Notes under the pieces: generated by a model
Seen by the model: only the letters and a program-made list of their open reading frames with translations
What the model was told of the DNA's origin: nothing
Database searches by the model: none
Part shown: in pieces, positions 43,417 to 51,415 of the stretch
Layout of the letters: every line of letters starts with the position of its first letter
Position numbering within the stretch: position 1 is the stretch's first letter
Origin: Nocardioides panacis
Lineage (GTDB): Bacteria; Actinomycetota; Actinomycetes; Propionibacteriales; Nocardioidaceae
NCBI RefSeq assembly: GCF_019039255.1
Contig: NZ_CP077062.1
Span: 806,001-870,000, forward strand
Length of the DNA stretch: 64,000 nucleotides
Reading direction: 5' to 3'
Made by a program: the position numbers and the translations under genes

Positions 43417-44193
43417 GTGCCGAAGCCGCGCAGGCTCCAGCAGAAGCGGGGCTGGGCGTTCGCCATCTGCATCGCCATCGTCGAGCCGCTGCTGCTGCTG
43501 TTCACCAAGCGGCGCTGGTCCGGCGGCGAGCACCTCCCGGCCACCGGTGGCTGCGTCGTGGTGAGCAACCACGTCTCCCACGTCGACCCGTTCACGTTCG
43601 CGCACTTCGTCTACGACCACGGCCGGCTCCCGCGGTTCCTCGCGAAGGCCGCCGTGTTCGACGTGCCCCTGGGAGGACGGCTGGTCCGCGGTGCCGGCCA
43701 GATCCCGGTCTACCGGCTCAGCGCCGACGCGTCCCTCGCTTTCCGGGCCGCGGTCGAGGCGGTGGAGAAGGGGGAGTGCGTGGTGGTCTACCCCGAGGGC
43801 ACGATCACCCGGCAGTCGGACATGTGGCCGATGACCGGACGGACCGGTGCCGCCCGGATCGCCCTGACGGCAGGGGTCCCGGTGATCCCCGTCGCCCAGT
43901 GGGGACCGAACCACATCCTGGCGCCCTACGCGAAGCGGCCCCGGCTGCTGCCCCGCAAGACCATCTACGTCGCGGCCGGCGCCCCGGTCGACCTCGACGA
44001 CCTCCGGTCCAAGCCGCTCTCGCCGGACGTGCTCCGCGAGGCCACCGACCGGATCATGGACGAGGTGACCCGGCTGCTCGAGGGCATCCGCGGCGGGCAG
44101 GCACCCGCGGTGCGGTTCGACCCGCGCGCGGTAGGCGTACGCGAGATCGGCAACCCGCACGAGAAGAAGTCCCGGAACAGGAGACGTGCATGA
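43417..44193 (+). CDS. plsC: 1-acylglycerol-3-phosphate acyltransferase
   Basis: Acylates lysophosphatidate in phospholipid synthesis; 258 residues. A hydrophobic segment near residues 15-30 precedes the catalytic HX4D motif in VSNHVSHVDPFTFAHF. The second motif lies at FDVPLGGRLVRGAGQIPVYR, the third is VYPEGTITRQSDMWPMTGR, and the fourth PVIPVAQWG. GGGGAGG (43405-43411) precedes the GTG by five bases. The stop overlaps the gpsA start in ATGA, linking two steps of phosphatidate supply. Confidence 0.93.
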   Translation: MPKPRRLQQKRGWAFAICIAIVEPLLLLFTKRRWSGGEHLPATGGCVVVSNHVSHVDPFTFAHFVYDHGRLPRFLAKAAVFDVPLGGRLVRGAGQIPVYRLSADASLAFRAAVEAVEKGECVVVYPEGTITRQSDMWPMTGRTGAARIALTAGVPVIPVAQWGPNHILAPYAKRPRLLPRKTIYVAAGAPVDLDDLRSKPLSPDVLREATDRIMDEVTRLLEGIRGGQAPAVRFDPRAVGVREIGNPHEKKSRNRRRA

Positions 44194-45191
44194 GCAAGGT
44201 GGCAGTGTTCGGAGCCGGGTCGTGGGGCACCGCGTTCTCGGTGGTCCTCGCGGACGCCGGCAGCGACGTGACGTTGTGGGCCCGCCGCGAGGAGCTCTGC
44301 GCGACGATCAACGACAAGCGCGAGAACAGTGACTACCTCCCGGGCATCGAGCTGCCCGACGCGGTCAACGCGACCCACGACCCGGAGCGTGCGCTGCACG
44401 GTGCGGAGGCGGTGTTCTTCGTGGTGCCGTCGCAGACCTTCCGCGCCAACCTCACCGAGTGGGTCGACATCATCCCGAAGGACGCCCTGCTGGTGTCCCT
44501 GATGAAGGGGGTCGAGCTCGGCACCCTCAAGCGGATGAGCGAGGTGGTCACCGAGGTCGCCGGCGTGGACCCCGCACGCGTCGGCGTGGTCAGCGGCCCC
44601 AACCTGGCCAAGGAGATCGCCAGCCGCGAGCCGGCCGCCAGCGTGGTCGCCTGCACCGACGAGGAGAACGTCAAGCGGCTGCGGGCGATGTGCCACTCCG
44701 CGACGTTCCGGCCCTACTCCAGCACGGACGTGGTCGGCTGCGAGCTCGGCGGCGCCTACAAGAACGTGATCGCGCTGAGCGTCGGGATGGCCGTCGGGCT
44801 CGGGTTCGGCGACAACACCACCGCCTCGGTGATCACCCGCGGGCTGGCCGAGATCGCCCGGCTCGCCACGGTGTACGGCGCCGACCCGATGACGCTGATG
44901 GGGCTGGCCGGGCTCGGCGACCTGGTGGCGAGCTGCTCCTCGCCGCTGTCGCGCAACCGGACGTTCGGCGAGAAGCTCGGCCGTGGCATGACCACCGAGG
45001 AGATCACCTCCTCCACCCGGCAGGTCGCCGAGGGCGTGAAGACCGCGTCGTCCCTGCTGGCGCTGGCCGAGCGGGCCGACGTCTACGCGCCGATCGTCGA
45101 GGCGGTGCACGCCGTCGTCGAGGGCGAGATGACCGCCGCGGACATGCTCACCGAGCTGATCTCCAAGGAGACCAAGCACGAGCGCGACTGA
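44190..45191 (+). CDS. gpsA: Glycerol-3-phosphate dehydrogenase (NAD(P)+)
   Basis: Makes sn-glycerol-3-phosphate from dihydroxyacetone phosphate for lipid synthesis; 333 residues. NAD motif VFGAGSWGTAF (6-16), substrate loop VVSGPNLAKEIA, catalytic Lys in GGAYKNVIALSVGMAVGLGF, then ASVITRGLAEIARL and the terminal SLLALAERADVYAPIVEAVH. Translationally coupled to plsC. Confidence 0.97.
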   Translation: MSKVAVFGAGSWGTAFSVVLADAGSDVTLWARREELCATINDKRENSDYLPGIELPDAVNATHDPERALHGAEAVFFVVPSQTFRANLTEWVDIIPKDALLVSLMKGVELGTLKRMSEVVTEVAGVDPARVGVVSGPNLAKEIASREPAASVVACTDEENVKRLRAMCHSATFRPYSSTDVVGCELGGAYKNVIALSVGMAVGLGFGDNTTASVITRGLAEIARLATVYGADPMTLMGLAGLGDLVASCSSPLSRNRTFGEKLGRGMTTEEITSSTRQVAEGVKTASSLLALAERADVYAPIVEAVHAVVEGEMTAADMLTELISKETKHERD

Positions 45192-45194
45192 CGA

Positions 45195-46289
45195 TCAGCC
45201 GGGGAGGGTGAGGTCGTCGAGGGCGGCGGCCAGGTCGTCCCAGAGGTCGTCGACGTCCTCGATGCCGACCGACATCCGCACCAGGCCCTCCGGGATGGTG
45301 GCCGGTTCGGTCTTCCAGCGGCGGCGTCGCTCGAAGGTCGACTCGACGCTGCCGAGGCTGGTCGCGTGCACCCACAGCCGGGTCTTGCGGGTCAGCAGGT
45401 CCGCGGCCAGCGCCCCGTCGGTGAGCACGACGGACACGATCGCGCCGAACCCCGGGTAGCGGACCTCGCCCACGGCCGGGTGCTCGCGCAGCCGCCGGAC
45501 CAGCTCCTGGGCGTTGGCCTGCGCGCGCTCGAGCCGGACGTGCAGCGTGCGCAGCCCGCGCAGCGCCAGCCAGGTCTCGAAGGTCCCGGGCGTCGCGCCG
45601 ATCATGTCGCGGCGCTTCTTCAGCACGTCGAAGAGCTGGACGTCGGAGGTCACCACGGCGCCGAGCAGCACGTCGCTGTGCCCGGCGATGAACTTGGTCG
45701 CCGAGTGCACGACGAGGTCGGCGTCCAGCGACAGCGGCTGCTGGAGCAGCGGGGTGGCGAAGGTGTTGTCCACCACCACGTAGGCGCCGGCGTCGTGCGC
45801 GGCGGCCACGATCGGCGGGATGTCGGCGATCTCGAGGGCCGGGTTGGTCGGCGACTCGAGCCACACCAGCGCGGCGTCGTCGCAGGCCTTCACCACCGCC
45901 TCGGTGTCGGTGATGTCGACCAGCTGCAGGCTGATCCGTCCGCGCGCCTCGAGGTCGGCCATCTGCATGACGCACCCGTTGTAGGCGTGCCGCGGGGCGA
46001 CGACCTTGGCGCCGTTCCCGACCAGGTCGAGGATCGTGGCGACCGCCGCGAGGCCGGTGGAGAACGCCAGGCACCGGCCGCCCTCGAGGTCGCCGAGGGC
46101 CTGCTCGAAGGCCGACCAGGTCGGGTTGCCGTAGCGGCCGTACTCCACGTCGCCGCCGGCGACGTACGTCGAGGCCATCGTCAGCGGCTCGTTCAGGGGG
46201 TTGTCGGCGACGTGCGGCGGGCGGCCGGAGGTCACCGCGAGGGTGGCCGGACGGTACGACGGACGGGCTGCGGGATGCTCGGGGGACAT
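45195..46289 (-). CDS. Cystathionine gamma-synthase/lyase family PLP enzyme
   Basis: PLP-dependent trans-sulfuration enzyme of 364 residues. Family features are EYGRYGNPTWSAFEQALGDL, AFSTGLAAVATIL, WLESPTNPALEIADI, VVDNTFATPLLQQPLSLDAD, and the PLP lysine in VVHSATKFIAGHSD (about residue 199). The choice among cystathionine synthase, gamma-lyase and beta-lyase cannot be made from sequence alone. TAGGCT six bases before the ATG indicates a leaderless start. Convergent with gpsA, three bases apart. Confidence 0.9.
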   Translation of the reverse strand: MSPEHPAARPSYRPATLAVTSGRPPHVADNPLNEPLTMASTYVAGGDVEYGRYGNPTWSAFEQALGDLEGGRCLAFSTGLAAVATILDLVGNGAKVVAPRHAYNGCVMQMADLEARGRISLQLVDITDTEAVVKACDDAALVWLESPTNPALEIADIPPIVAAAHDAGAYVVVDNTFATPLLQQPLSLDADLVVHSATKFIAGHSDVLLGAVVTSDVQLFDVLKKRRDMIGATPGTFETWLALRGLRTLHVRLERAQANAQELVRRLREHPAVGEVRYPGFGAIVSVVLTDGALAADLLTRKTRLWVHATSLGSVESTFERRRRWKTEPATIPEGLVRMSVGIEDVDDLWDDLAAALDDLTLPG

Positions 46290-46295
46290 GCCAGC

Positions 46296-46301
46296 AGCCT
46301 A
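46296..46301 (-). promoter_or_regulatory. Leaderless-type -10 box (TAGGCT) of the PLP enzyme
   Basis: Minus-strand TAGGCT, six bases, then ATG 46289; divergent from the ddl promoter. Confidence 0.45.
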
Positions 46302-46326
46302 GGCCGGGACGCCCGGTCCGGACCGG

Positions 46327-46332
46327 TAGGGT
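46327..46332 (+). promoter_or_regulatory. Possible -10 box (TAGGGT) of ddl
   Basis: TAGGGT lies ten bases before the ddl ATG, which would give a leaderless or nearly leaderless mRNA. Confidence 0.4.
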
Positions 46333-46342
46333 CGGGCGCACC

Positions 46343-47482
46343 ATGAGCGAGCCCGAGCAGGAACAGCAGACCCGCAAGCCCCGGATCGCCGTCGTGTTCG
46401 GTGGCCGGTCGAGCGAGCACGCGGTGTCGTGCGCGACCGCCGGCAGCGTCCTCGCGGCGCTCGACGCCGACCGCTACGACGTGGTGCCGGTCGGCATCAC
46501 CCGCGACGGCCGCTGGGTCCTGGAGTCCGCCGACCCGGCGCGTCTGGCGATCACCGCGCAGGACCGGCTGCCCGAGGTCGACGGCTCGCGCTCCACGGTC
46601 GCCCTGGCCCGGCAGGACGACGCCAGCGACCTGGTGGTGCACGAGCCCGGCGCCGTGCCCCGCACGCTCGGCGAGGTCGACGTGGTCTTCCCGCTGCTGC
46701 ACGGCCCGTGGGGCGAGGACGGCACCCTGCAGGGCCTGCTGGAGATGTCCGGCGTCCGCTACGTCGGCTCCGGCGTGCTGGCCTCGGCCGTGGGGATGGA
46801 CAAGCACTACATGAAGGTGGTGCTGGCCTCGCACGGCCTGCCGGTGCTGCCCTACACCGTGATCACGCCCGCCGGCTGGGAGAGCGACCGCGCCGCGTGC
46901 GCGGAGTCGGTCGCCTCGCTGGGCTACCCGGTCTTCGTGAAGCCGGCCCGCGGCGGCTCGAGCATCGGGATCAGCAAGGTGCACGGCCCCGACGAGCTCG
47001 ACGCCGCCGTCGAGGAGGCCCGCCGGCACGACCCCAAGGTGCTCGTCGAGGTCTCCGCCGAGGGCGGCCGCGAGGTCGAGTGCGGCGTGCTCCAGGGCTT
47101 CGGCAGCAACCCGTCGGACACCTCGGTGGTCGCGGAGATCAGCGTCGACCCCGCCCACGAGTTCTACGACTTCGCCGCGAAGTACCTCCCCGAGGAGCAG
47201 ACCCGGCTCGACGTGCCCGCGGACCTCCCCGAGGGCGTCGCGGCCCGGATCCGGGAGCTGTCCGCCCAGGCGTTCGAGGTGCTGTCGTGCGAGGGCCTGG
47301 CCCGGGTGGACTTCTTCGTGCTGCCCGACGAGCGGGTGGTGATCAACGAGATCAACACGATGCCCGGCTTCACGCCGTCCTCGATGTTCCCGCGGATGTG
47401 GGCGGCCACCGGCCTCGACTACCCGGCGCTCGTGGACCGGCTGGTGCAGCTCGCACTGCACCGCGGCACCGGCCTGCGCTAG
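46343..47482 (+). CDS. ddl: D-alanine--D-alanine ligase
   Basis: ATP-dependent formation of D-Ala-D-Ala for peptidoglycan; 379 residues. Motifs: VVFGGRSSEHAVSCATAGSV (~14-33), PLLHGPWGEDGTLQGLLEM, ATP-grasp loop VKPARGGSSIGISKV, EVECGVLQG, and metal ligands in FFVLPDERVVINEINTMPGF. The Tyr/Phe region between subdomains (YLPEEQTRLDVPADLP) indicates the normal D-Ala type rather than the D-lactate type, but this needs comparison. Confidence 0.96.
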   Translation: MSEPEQEQQTRKPRIAVVFGGRSSEHAVSCATAGSVLAALDADRYDVVPVGITRDGRWVLESADPARLAITAQDRLPEVDGSRSTVALARQDDASDLVVHEPGAVPRTLGEVDVVFPLLHGPWGEDGTLQGLLEMSGVRYVGSGVLASAVGMDKHYMKVVLASHGLPVLPYTVITPAGWESDRAACAESVASLGYPVFVKPARGGSSIGISKVHGPDELDAAVEEARRHDPKVLVEVSAEGGREVECGVLQGFGSNPSDTSVVAEISVDPAHEFYDFAAKYLPEEQTRLDVPADLPEGVAARIRELSAQAFEVLSCEGLARVDFFVLPDERVVINEINTMPGFTPSSMFPRMWAATGLDYPALVDRLVQLALHRGTGLR

Positions 47483-47489
47483 GCGCCGG

Positions 47490-47978
47490 TCACACGCAGG
47501 GCTGCACCGAGCGCAGGGTCTTCCTCACCGCGGCGCCGAGGTCGACCATCGTGTTCACCGGCGGCCAGTACGTCGCCGGGACCCGCACCTCGACGTTGAC
47601 GGTCCGCCCGACGCTGGTCATCACGATGTCCTCCGGCCGGCCGGTCTGCTGCGACTCGGGGACGTACCAGTCCACGCCGTTGGCGGTCTGGCAGCCGGAG
47701 ACGGCGTCGAAGCCCTTCGGCACCGGCACCCCGCAGCGCAGCTCGATCGCCGGGTCGCCCCAGGCCGCGCCGTACCCGCCGCCGGTGTCCGCCTCGACCC
47801 GCGCGACACCGTCCACCTTGTCCGGCAGCGCCTCGACCAGGGCCCGGCAGGCCGCCGCGTCCGCGCCGGTCAGCGTCGGGGCGTCGAGGGTCAGCGGACC
47901 CGAGCACCCGGTGGCCAGCAGCAGGAGGGCGGAGACGGCGACGGCGCCCGTGCTCCGGGGAGCAGGGCGCCGTCGCAT
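47490..47978 (-). CDS. DUF3515 lipoprotein
   Basis: Predicted 162-residue lipoprotein: signal peptide with lipobox LLATGC (Cys about residue 25), then a DUF3515 domain with ACRALVEALPDKVDGVARVE, AAWGDPAIELRCGVPVP and VDWYVPESQ. Conserved in actinobacteria at this place between ddl and thiL; function unknown. The ATG eleven codons inside the longest frame is chosen because it begins a proper signal peptide. Confidence 0.88.
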   Translation of the reverse strand: MRRRPAPRSTGAVAVSALLLLATGCSGPLTLDAPTLTGADAAACRALVEALPDKVDGVARVEADTGGGYGAAWGDPAIELRCGVPVPKGFDAVSGCQTANGVDWYVPESQQTGRPEDIVMTSVGRTVNVEVRVPATYWPPVNTMVDLGAAVRKTLRSVQPCV

Positions 47979-47989
47979 GGCTGCGGAGA

Positions 47990-48226
47990 TCAGATGTGCA
48001 CGACCGGACACGTGAGCGTCCGGGTGATGCCGCTGATGTTCTGCACCTTCGCCACGACCAGCTTGCCGAGCTCGTCGACGTTGCGGGCCTCGGCGCGCAC
48101 GATCACGTCGTACGGTCCGGTCACGTCCTCAGCCAGCGTGACGCCCTTGACCTCAGCGATCTCGGCGGCCACCTCGGCGGCCTTGCCGACGTCGGTCTGG
48201 ATCAAGATGTAGGCCTGCACCACCAT
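47990..48226 (-). CDS. Stand-alone Lrp/AsnC ligand-binding (RAM) domain protein
   Basis: Only the effector-binding half of Lrp-type regulators is present: 78 residues, no HTH. The sequence AYILIQTDVGKAAEVAAEIA, GPYDVIVRAEARNVDELGKL and ISGITRTLTCPVVHI fits the alpha/beta RAM fold. AGGAG precedes the ATG by six bases. It may bind amino acids and modulate other proteins. Confidence 0.9.
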   Translation of the reverse strand: MVVQAYILIQTDVGKAAEVAAEIAEVKGVTLAEDVTGPYDVIVRAEARNVDELGKLVVAKVQNISGITRTLTCPVVHI

Positions 48227-48331
48227 GCTGCACTCCTGTTGTCGTCGGGTCTGGTTCACCGGTCGGCCCAACCTATCGTGCGGCGTGCCCCTCCCGGAAC
48301 ACAGACCGGCACCTACGGTTGGATAGCGGTC

Positions 48332-49282
48332 ATGAGCATCCCTGCGAACGCGACCCTGGCCGACCTCGGAGAGTTCGGGCTCATCGGGGCGCTCGTCGAG
48401 CGGTTCCCGCAGGGCGACCACGTCCTGATCGGCCCCGGCGACGACGCCGCCGTGGTCGCCGTCCCCGACGGCCGCGTGGTGGTCTCCACCGACCTGCACG
48501 TCGACACCCGGCACTTCCGGCGGGACTGGGCCAGCGCCACCGACATCGGGCACCGGGTGGCGGCCGCGAACCTCTCCGACCTCAACGCGATGGGCGGCCG
48601 GGCGACCGCGCTGACCATCGGGCTCGCCGCTCCCGCGGACCTGCCGGTGGCCTGGGCCCTGGAGCTTGCCGACGGCATCGTCGCGGAGTGCGCCCTGGTG
48701 GGTGCCTCGGTGGTCGGCGGCGACCTGACCAGCGCGGACCAGGTGATGGTCTCGGTGACCGCGCTGGGCGCCGTCGCCGGCGATCCCGTACGGCGGTCGG
48801 GTGCCCGCCCGGGCGACGTGCTGGCGATCGCCGGACGCCAGGGCTGGGCCGCCGGGGGACTGGCGGTGCTGACCCGGGGGTTCCGCTCCCCGCGCAAGCT
48901 CGTCGAGGCCTACCAGCGTCCCGAGCCGCCGTACGGCGCCGGCGCGCAGGCCGCGGCGCTCGGTGCGACCGCGATGATCGACGTCTCCGACGGGCTGCTG
49001 GCCGACGTCGGGCACGTCGCCGCGGCGAGCGGGGTGGCGATCGACGTCCGCACCGCGGCGTTCGAGATCGCCGAGCCCCTGCAGGCCGTCGGCGCGGCAC
49101 TCGGGGCCGACCCGCTGCGGTTCATCCTCACCGGCGGCGACGACCACTGCCTGGTCGCGACCTTCCCCGGCGGCGCGCTGATGCCCGAGGGCTGGTCGGA
49201 GATCGGCGTGGTGACCGAGGGCTCGGGCGTCACGGTCGACGGCGCTGCGTACGACGGACCGGCCGGCCACACGCACTTCTGA
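48332..49282 (+). CDS. thiL: Thiamine-monophosphate kinase
   Basis: Phosphorylates thiamine monophosphate to the active cofactor; 316 residues. AIR synthase-like fold with LIGPGDDAAVV (metal ligands), STDLHVDTRHFRRDW, AAANLSDLNAMGGRATAL, VGGDLTSADQVMVSVTALG and MIDVSDGLLADVGH. A TACGGT hexamer lies 12 bases upstream of the ATG. Divergent from the Lrp-like gene. Confidence 0.95.
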   Translation: MSIPANATLADLGEFGLIGALVERFPQGDHVLIGPGDDAAVVAVPDGRVVVSTDLHVDTRHFRRDWASATDIGHRVAAANLSDLNAMGGRATALTIGLAAPADLPVAWALELADGIVAECALVGASVVGGDLTSADQVMVSVTALGAVAGDPVRRSGARPGDVLAIAGRQGWAAGGLAVLTRGFRSPRKLVEAYQRPEPPYGAGAQAAALGATAMIDVSDGLLADVGHVAAASGVAIDVRTAAFEIAEPLQAVGAALGADPLRFILTGGDDHCLVATFPGGALMPEGWSEIGVVTEGSGVTVDGAAYDGPAGHTHF

Positions 49283-49306
49283 GCGGGCGGCCTCCGGGGG
49301 ACACAG

Positions 49307-49332
49307 AAAAGCCGCCCCCGGAGGGAGCGGCT
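49307..49332 (-). terminator. Rho-independent terminator of rpmB
   Basis: On the minus strand stem agccgc/gcggct followed by TTTT. An overlapping 10-bp stem (cctccggggg/cccccggagg, 49290-49324) can serve thiL on the plus strand. Confidence 0.7.
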
Positions 49333-49354
49333 CCTGCGTGCGGGACGGTCAGGT

Positions 49355-49540
49355 CTAGCGGGAGACCTTGCCGGCCTTGAGGCAGCCCGTGCAGACGTTC
49401 AGGCGCTTGGGAGTGCCATTGACCGTCGCGCGCACGCGCTGGATGTTGGGGTCGAAGCGACGCTTCGTAATCTTGCGCGACCAGGGGCGGTTGTTACCGA
49501 AGCCCGGGCCCTTGGCGCAGATGTCACAGACGGCAGCCAC
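49355..49540 (-). CDS. rpmB: Ribosomal protein bL28
   Basis: Large-subunit protein of 61 residues, MAAVCDICAKGPGFGNNRPW then RRFDPNIQRVRA, VNGTPKRLNVCTGCLKAGKV. Retains the zinc-binding cysteines (CDIC and CTGC), i.e. the C+ paralogue type. In actinobacteria with two L28 copies, the C- copy is used under zinc starvation. Confidence 0.97.
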   Translation of the reverse strand: MAAVCDICAKGPGFGNNRPWSRKITKRRFDPNIQRVRATVNGTPKRLNVCTGCLKAGKVSR

Positions 49541-49736
49541 CGTGAACTCCCTGGGATTGCTAGGTTGTGTCGAACGAGGGGCGCCCGGGCGTCGTACTCA
49601 GTGCTCCGGGCAACCGCACCAGAGTATCCGAGGCCCTGCCCGGACGCGAATCGGGCGCTCCGGCCCGGCCCGCGAGCGTCGCCGGGGTGCACTAGCCTGA
49701 CGCTTTCCGAATCCGTGAGCACCACCGGGAGGGGGC

Positions 49737-51413
49737 GTGCAGATGCGCGACGACGCGGTCGCCACCTTCGACCTGCCGACCGTGCTGCGGTTCTCCGAGC
49801 TGGCGCTGACGGCCCTGGGTGCGGCCCGCGAGGAGATCGACGCGCTGAACGTCTACCCGGTGCCCGACGGGGACACCGGCACGAACATGTTCCTGACCCT
49901 GGAGGCGGCCCGCGCCGCGCTGCTCGACGCCGTCGCCGGCACCACCGCGACGTCGCCGGCGCCCGCCGACCTGCGCACCGCGATGGCCGCCTTCGCCCGC
50001 GGGGCGCTGCTGGGCGCCCGCGGCAACTCCGGGGTGATCTTCTCCTCGCTGGTCGGCGCCCTGTGCAAGCGGCTGGGCGAGGCCGGGCCGGGCGACCGCT
50101 CCGCGCAGGTCTTCGCCGAGGGCCTGACGCTGGCCACCCAGGCCAGCTACGCCGCCGTGGGCCGGCCCGTCGAGGGCACGATCCTGTCGGTGGCCCGGGC
50201 CGCCTCCGAGGCCGCGACCGTCTCGGCCGCGGACCCGGCGCACCGGGTGGGCCACGTGATCCGGGCCGCCGCCGCCGCGGCCCGCGAGGCGCTGGCCAGG
50301 ACGCCCGACCAGCTCCAGGTGCTGCACGACGCCGGAGTGGTGGACGCCGGCGGTCGCGGGCTGTGCGTGGTGCTCGACGCGGCCGAGACCGCGGTCACCG
50401 GCCGCCGCCCGGTCTCGACGGCGCCGGCCTTCGGCTCCCGGTCGATCCCGGTCCCGCTGCCGCACCAGGTGCAGGGCGAGGACCTGACCCCCGAGGGTCC
50501 GGCCTACGAGGTGATGTTCCTGCTCGACGCCCCCGACGCGGCGATCCCGGCGCTGCGCACGGCGCTGGCCCCGCTCGGCGACTCGCTCGTCGTGGTCGGC
50601 GGCGACGGCCTGTGGAACGTGCACGTGCACGTCGACGACGTCGGGGCGGCCGTCGAGGCGGGCATCGAGGCCGGCCGTCCGCACCGGGTCCGGGTGACCC
50701 ACTTCGCGGAGCAGCTGGAGCGACGTACGACGCCCAGGGCGGTGCAGCGCACCGGGCGGGCCGTCGTCGTGGTCGCGGCCGGCGCGGGGCTCGGCGACCT
50801 GTTCGTGCAGGCCGGCGCCACCGTCGTGCCGGGCGGCACGGGCCGGCGCCCGTCGACCGGCCAGATGCTCGAGGCGATCACCTCCGCGGGCGCCGCCGAG
50901 GTGATCGTGCTGCCCAACGACCGGGACTCGGTCGCCGCTGCGGAGGCGGCCGCCCGCACGGCGCGCGAGGAGAACGGCGTCCGCGTCGCGGTGATCGCGA
51001 CCAACGCCCAGGTGCAGGGCCTGGCCGCCCTTGCGGTGCACGAGCCGGGCCGCTCCTTCGAGCAGGACATCCTGGAGATGACCGCGGCCGCCCGGCACGC
51101 CCGTTCCGGCGCCGTCACGGTCGCCGCCCGGCAGGCGATGACCACCGCCGGCCCGTGCGAGCCGGGCGACGTCCTCGGCGCCATCGAGGGCGACTTCGTG
51201 GTGATCGGCGACGACCTGTTCACGGTGGCCACCGAGGTCCTCGAGCGGCTGCTCGGCGGTGGCGGCGAGCTGGTCACGCTGGTCGGCGGGGCGGACGGCG
51301 GCGACCTGGCCGAGCGCTGCGCCGAGCACCTCGGCGCGACCCGGCCGACCGTCGACGTGGTGGCCTACGAAGGCGGCCAGCAGCGCTACCCGCTCCTGAT
51401 CGGGGTCGAGTAG
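49737..51413 (+). CDS. DAK2-domain protein (FakA-like fatty-acid kinase/phosphatase family)
   Basis: A 558-residue protein with an N-terminal dihydroxyacetone-kinase L-type domain: INVYPVPDGDTGTNM-like LNVYPVPDGDTGTNMF (metal and ADP binding), GARGNSGVIFSSLVGAL and AGVVDAGGRGL. A middle domain and a C-terminal FakA-type domain follow (EVIVLPNDRDSVAAAEAAAR, DFVVIGDDL). FakA relatives phosphorylate fatty acids bound to FakB; no FakB gene is in the window. Start is this GTG or ATG 49743; GGAGG (49728-49732) sits 4 or 10 bases away. Confidence 0.88.
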   Translation: MQMRDDAVATFDLPTVLRFSELALTALGAAREEIDALNVYPVPDGDTGTNMFLTLEAARAALLDAVAGTTATSPAPADLRTAMAAFARGALLGARGNSGVIFSSLVGALCKRLGEAGPGDRSAQVFAEGLTLATQASYAAVGRPVEGTILSVARAASEAATVSAADPAHRVGHVIRAAAAAAREALARTPDQLQVLHDAGVVDAGGRGLCVVLDAAETAVTGRRPVSTAPAFGSRSIPVPLPHQVQGEDLTPEGPAYEVMFLLDAPDAAIPALRTALAPLGDSLVVVGGDGLWNVHVHVDDVGAAVEAGIEAGRPHRVRVTHFAEQLERRTTPRAVQRTGRAVVVVAAGAGLGDLFVQAGATVVPGGTGRRPSTGQMLEAITSAGAAEVIVLPNDRDSVAAAEAAARTAREENGVRVAVIATNAQVQGLAALAVHEPGRSFEQDILEMTAAARHARSGAVTVAARQAMTTAGPCEPGDVLGAIEGDFVVIGDDLFTVATEVLERLLGGGGELVTLVGGADGGDLAERCAEHLGATRPTVDVVAYEGGQQRYPLLIGVE

Positions 51414-51415
51414 CC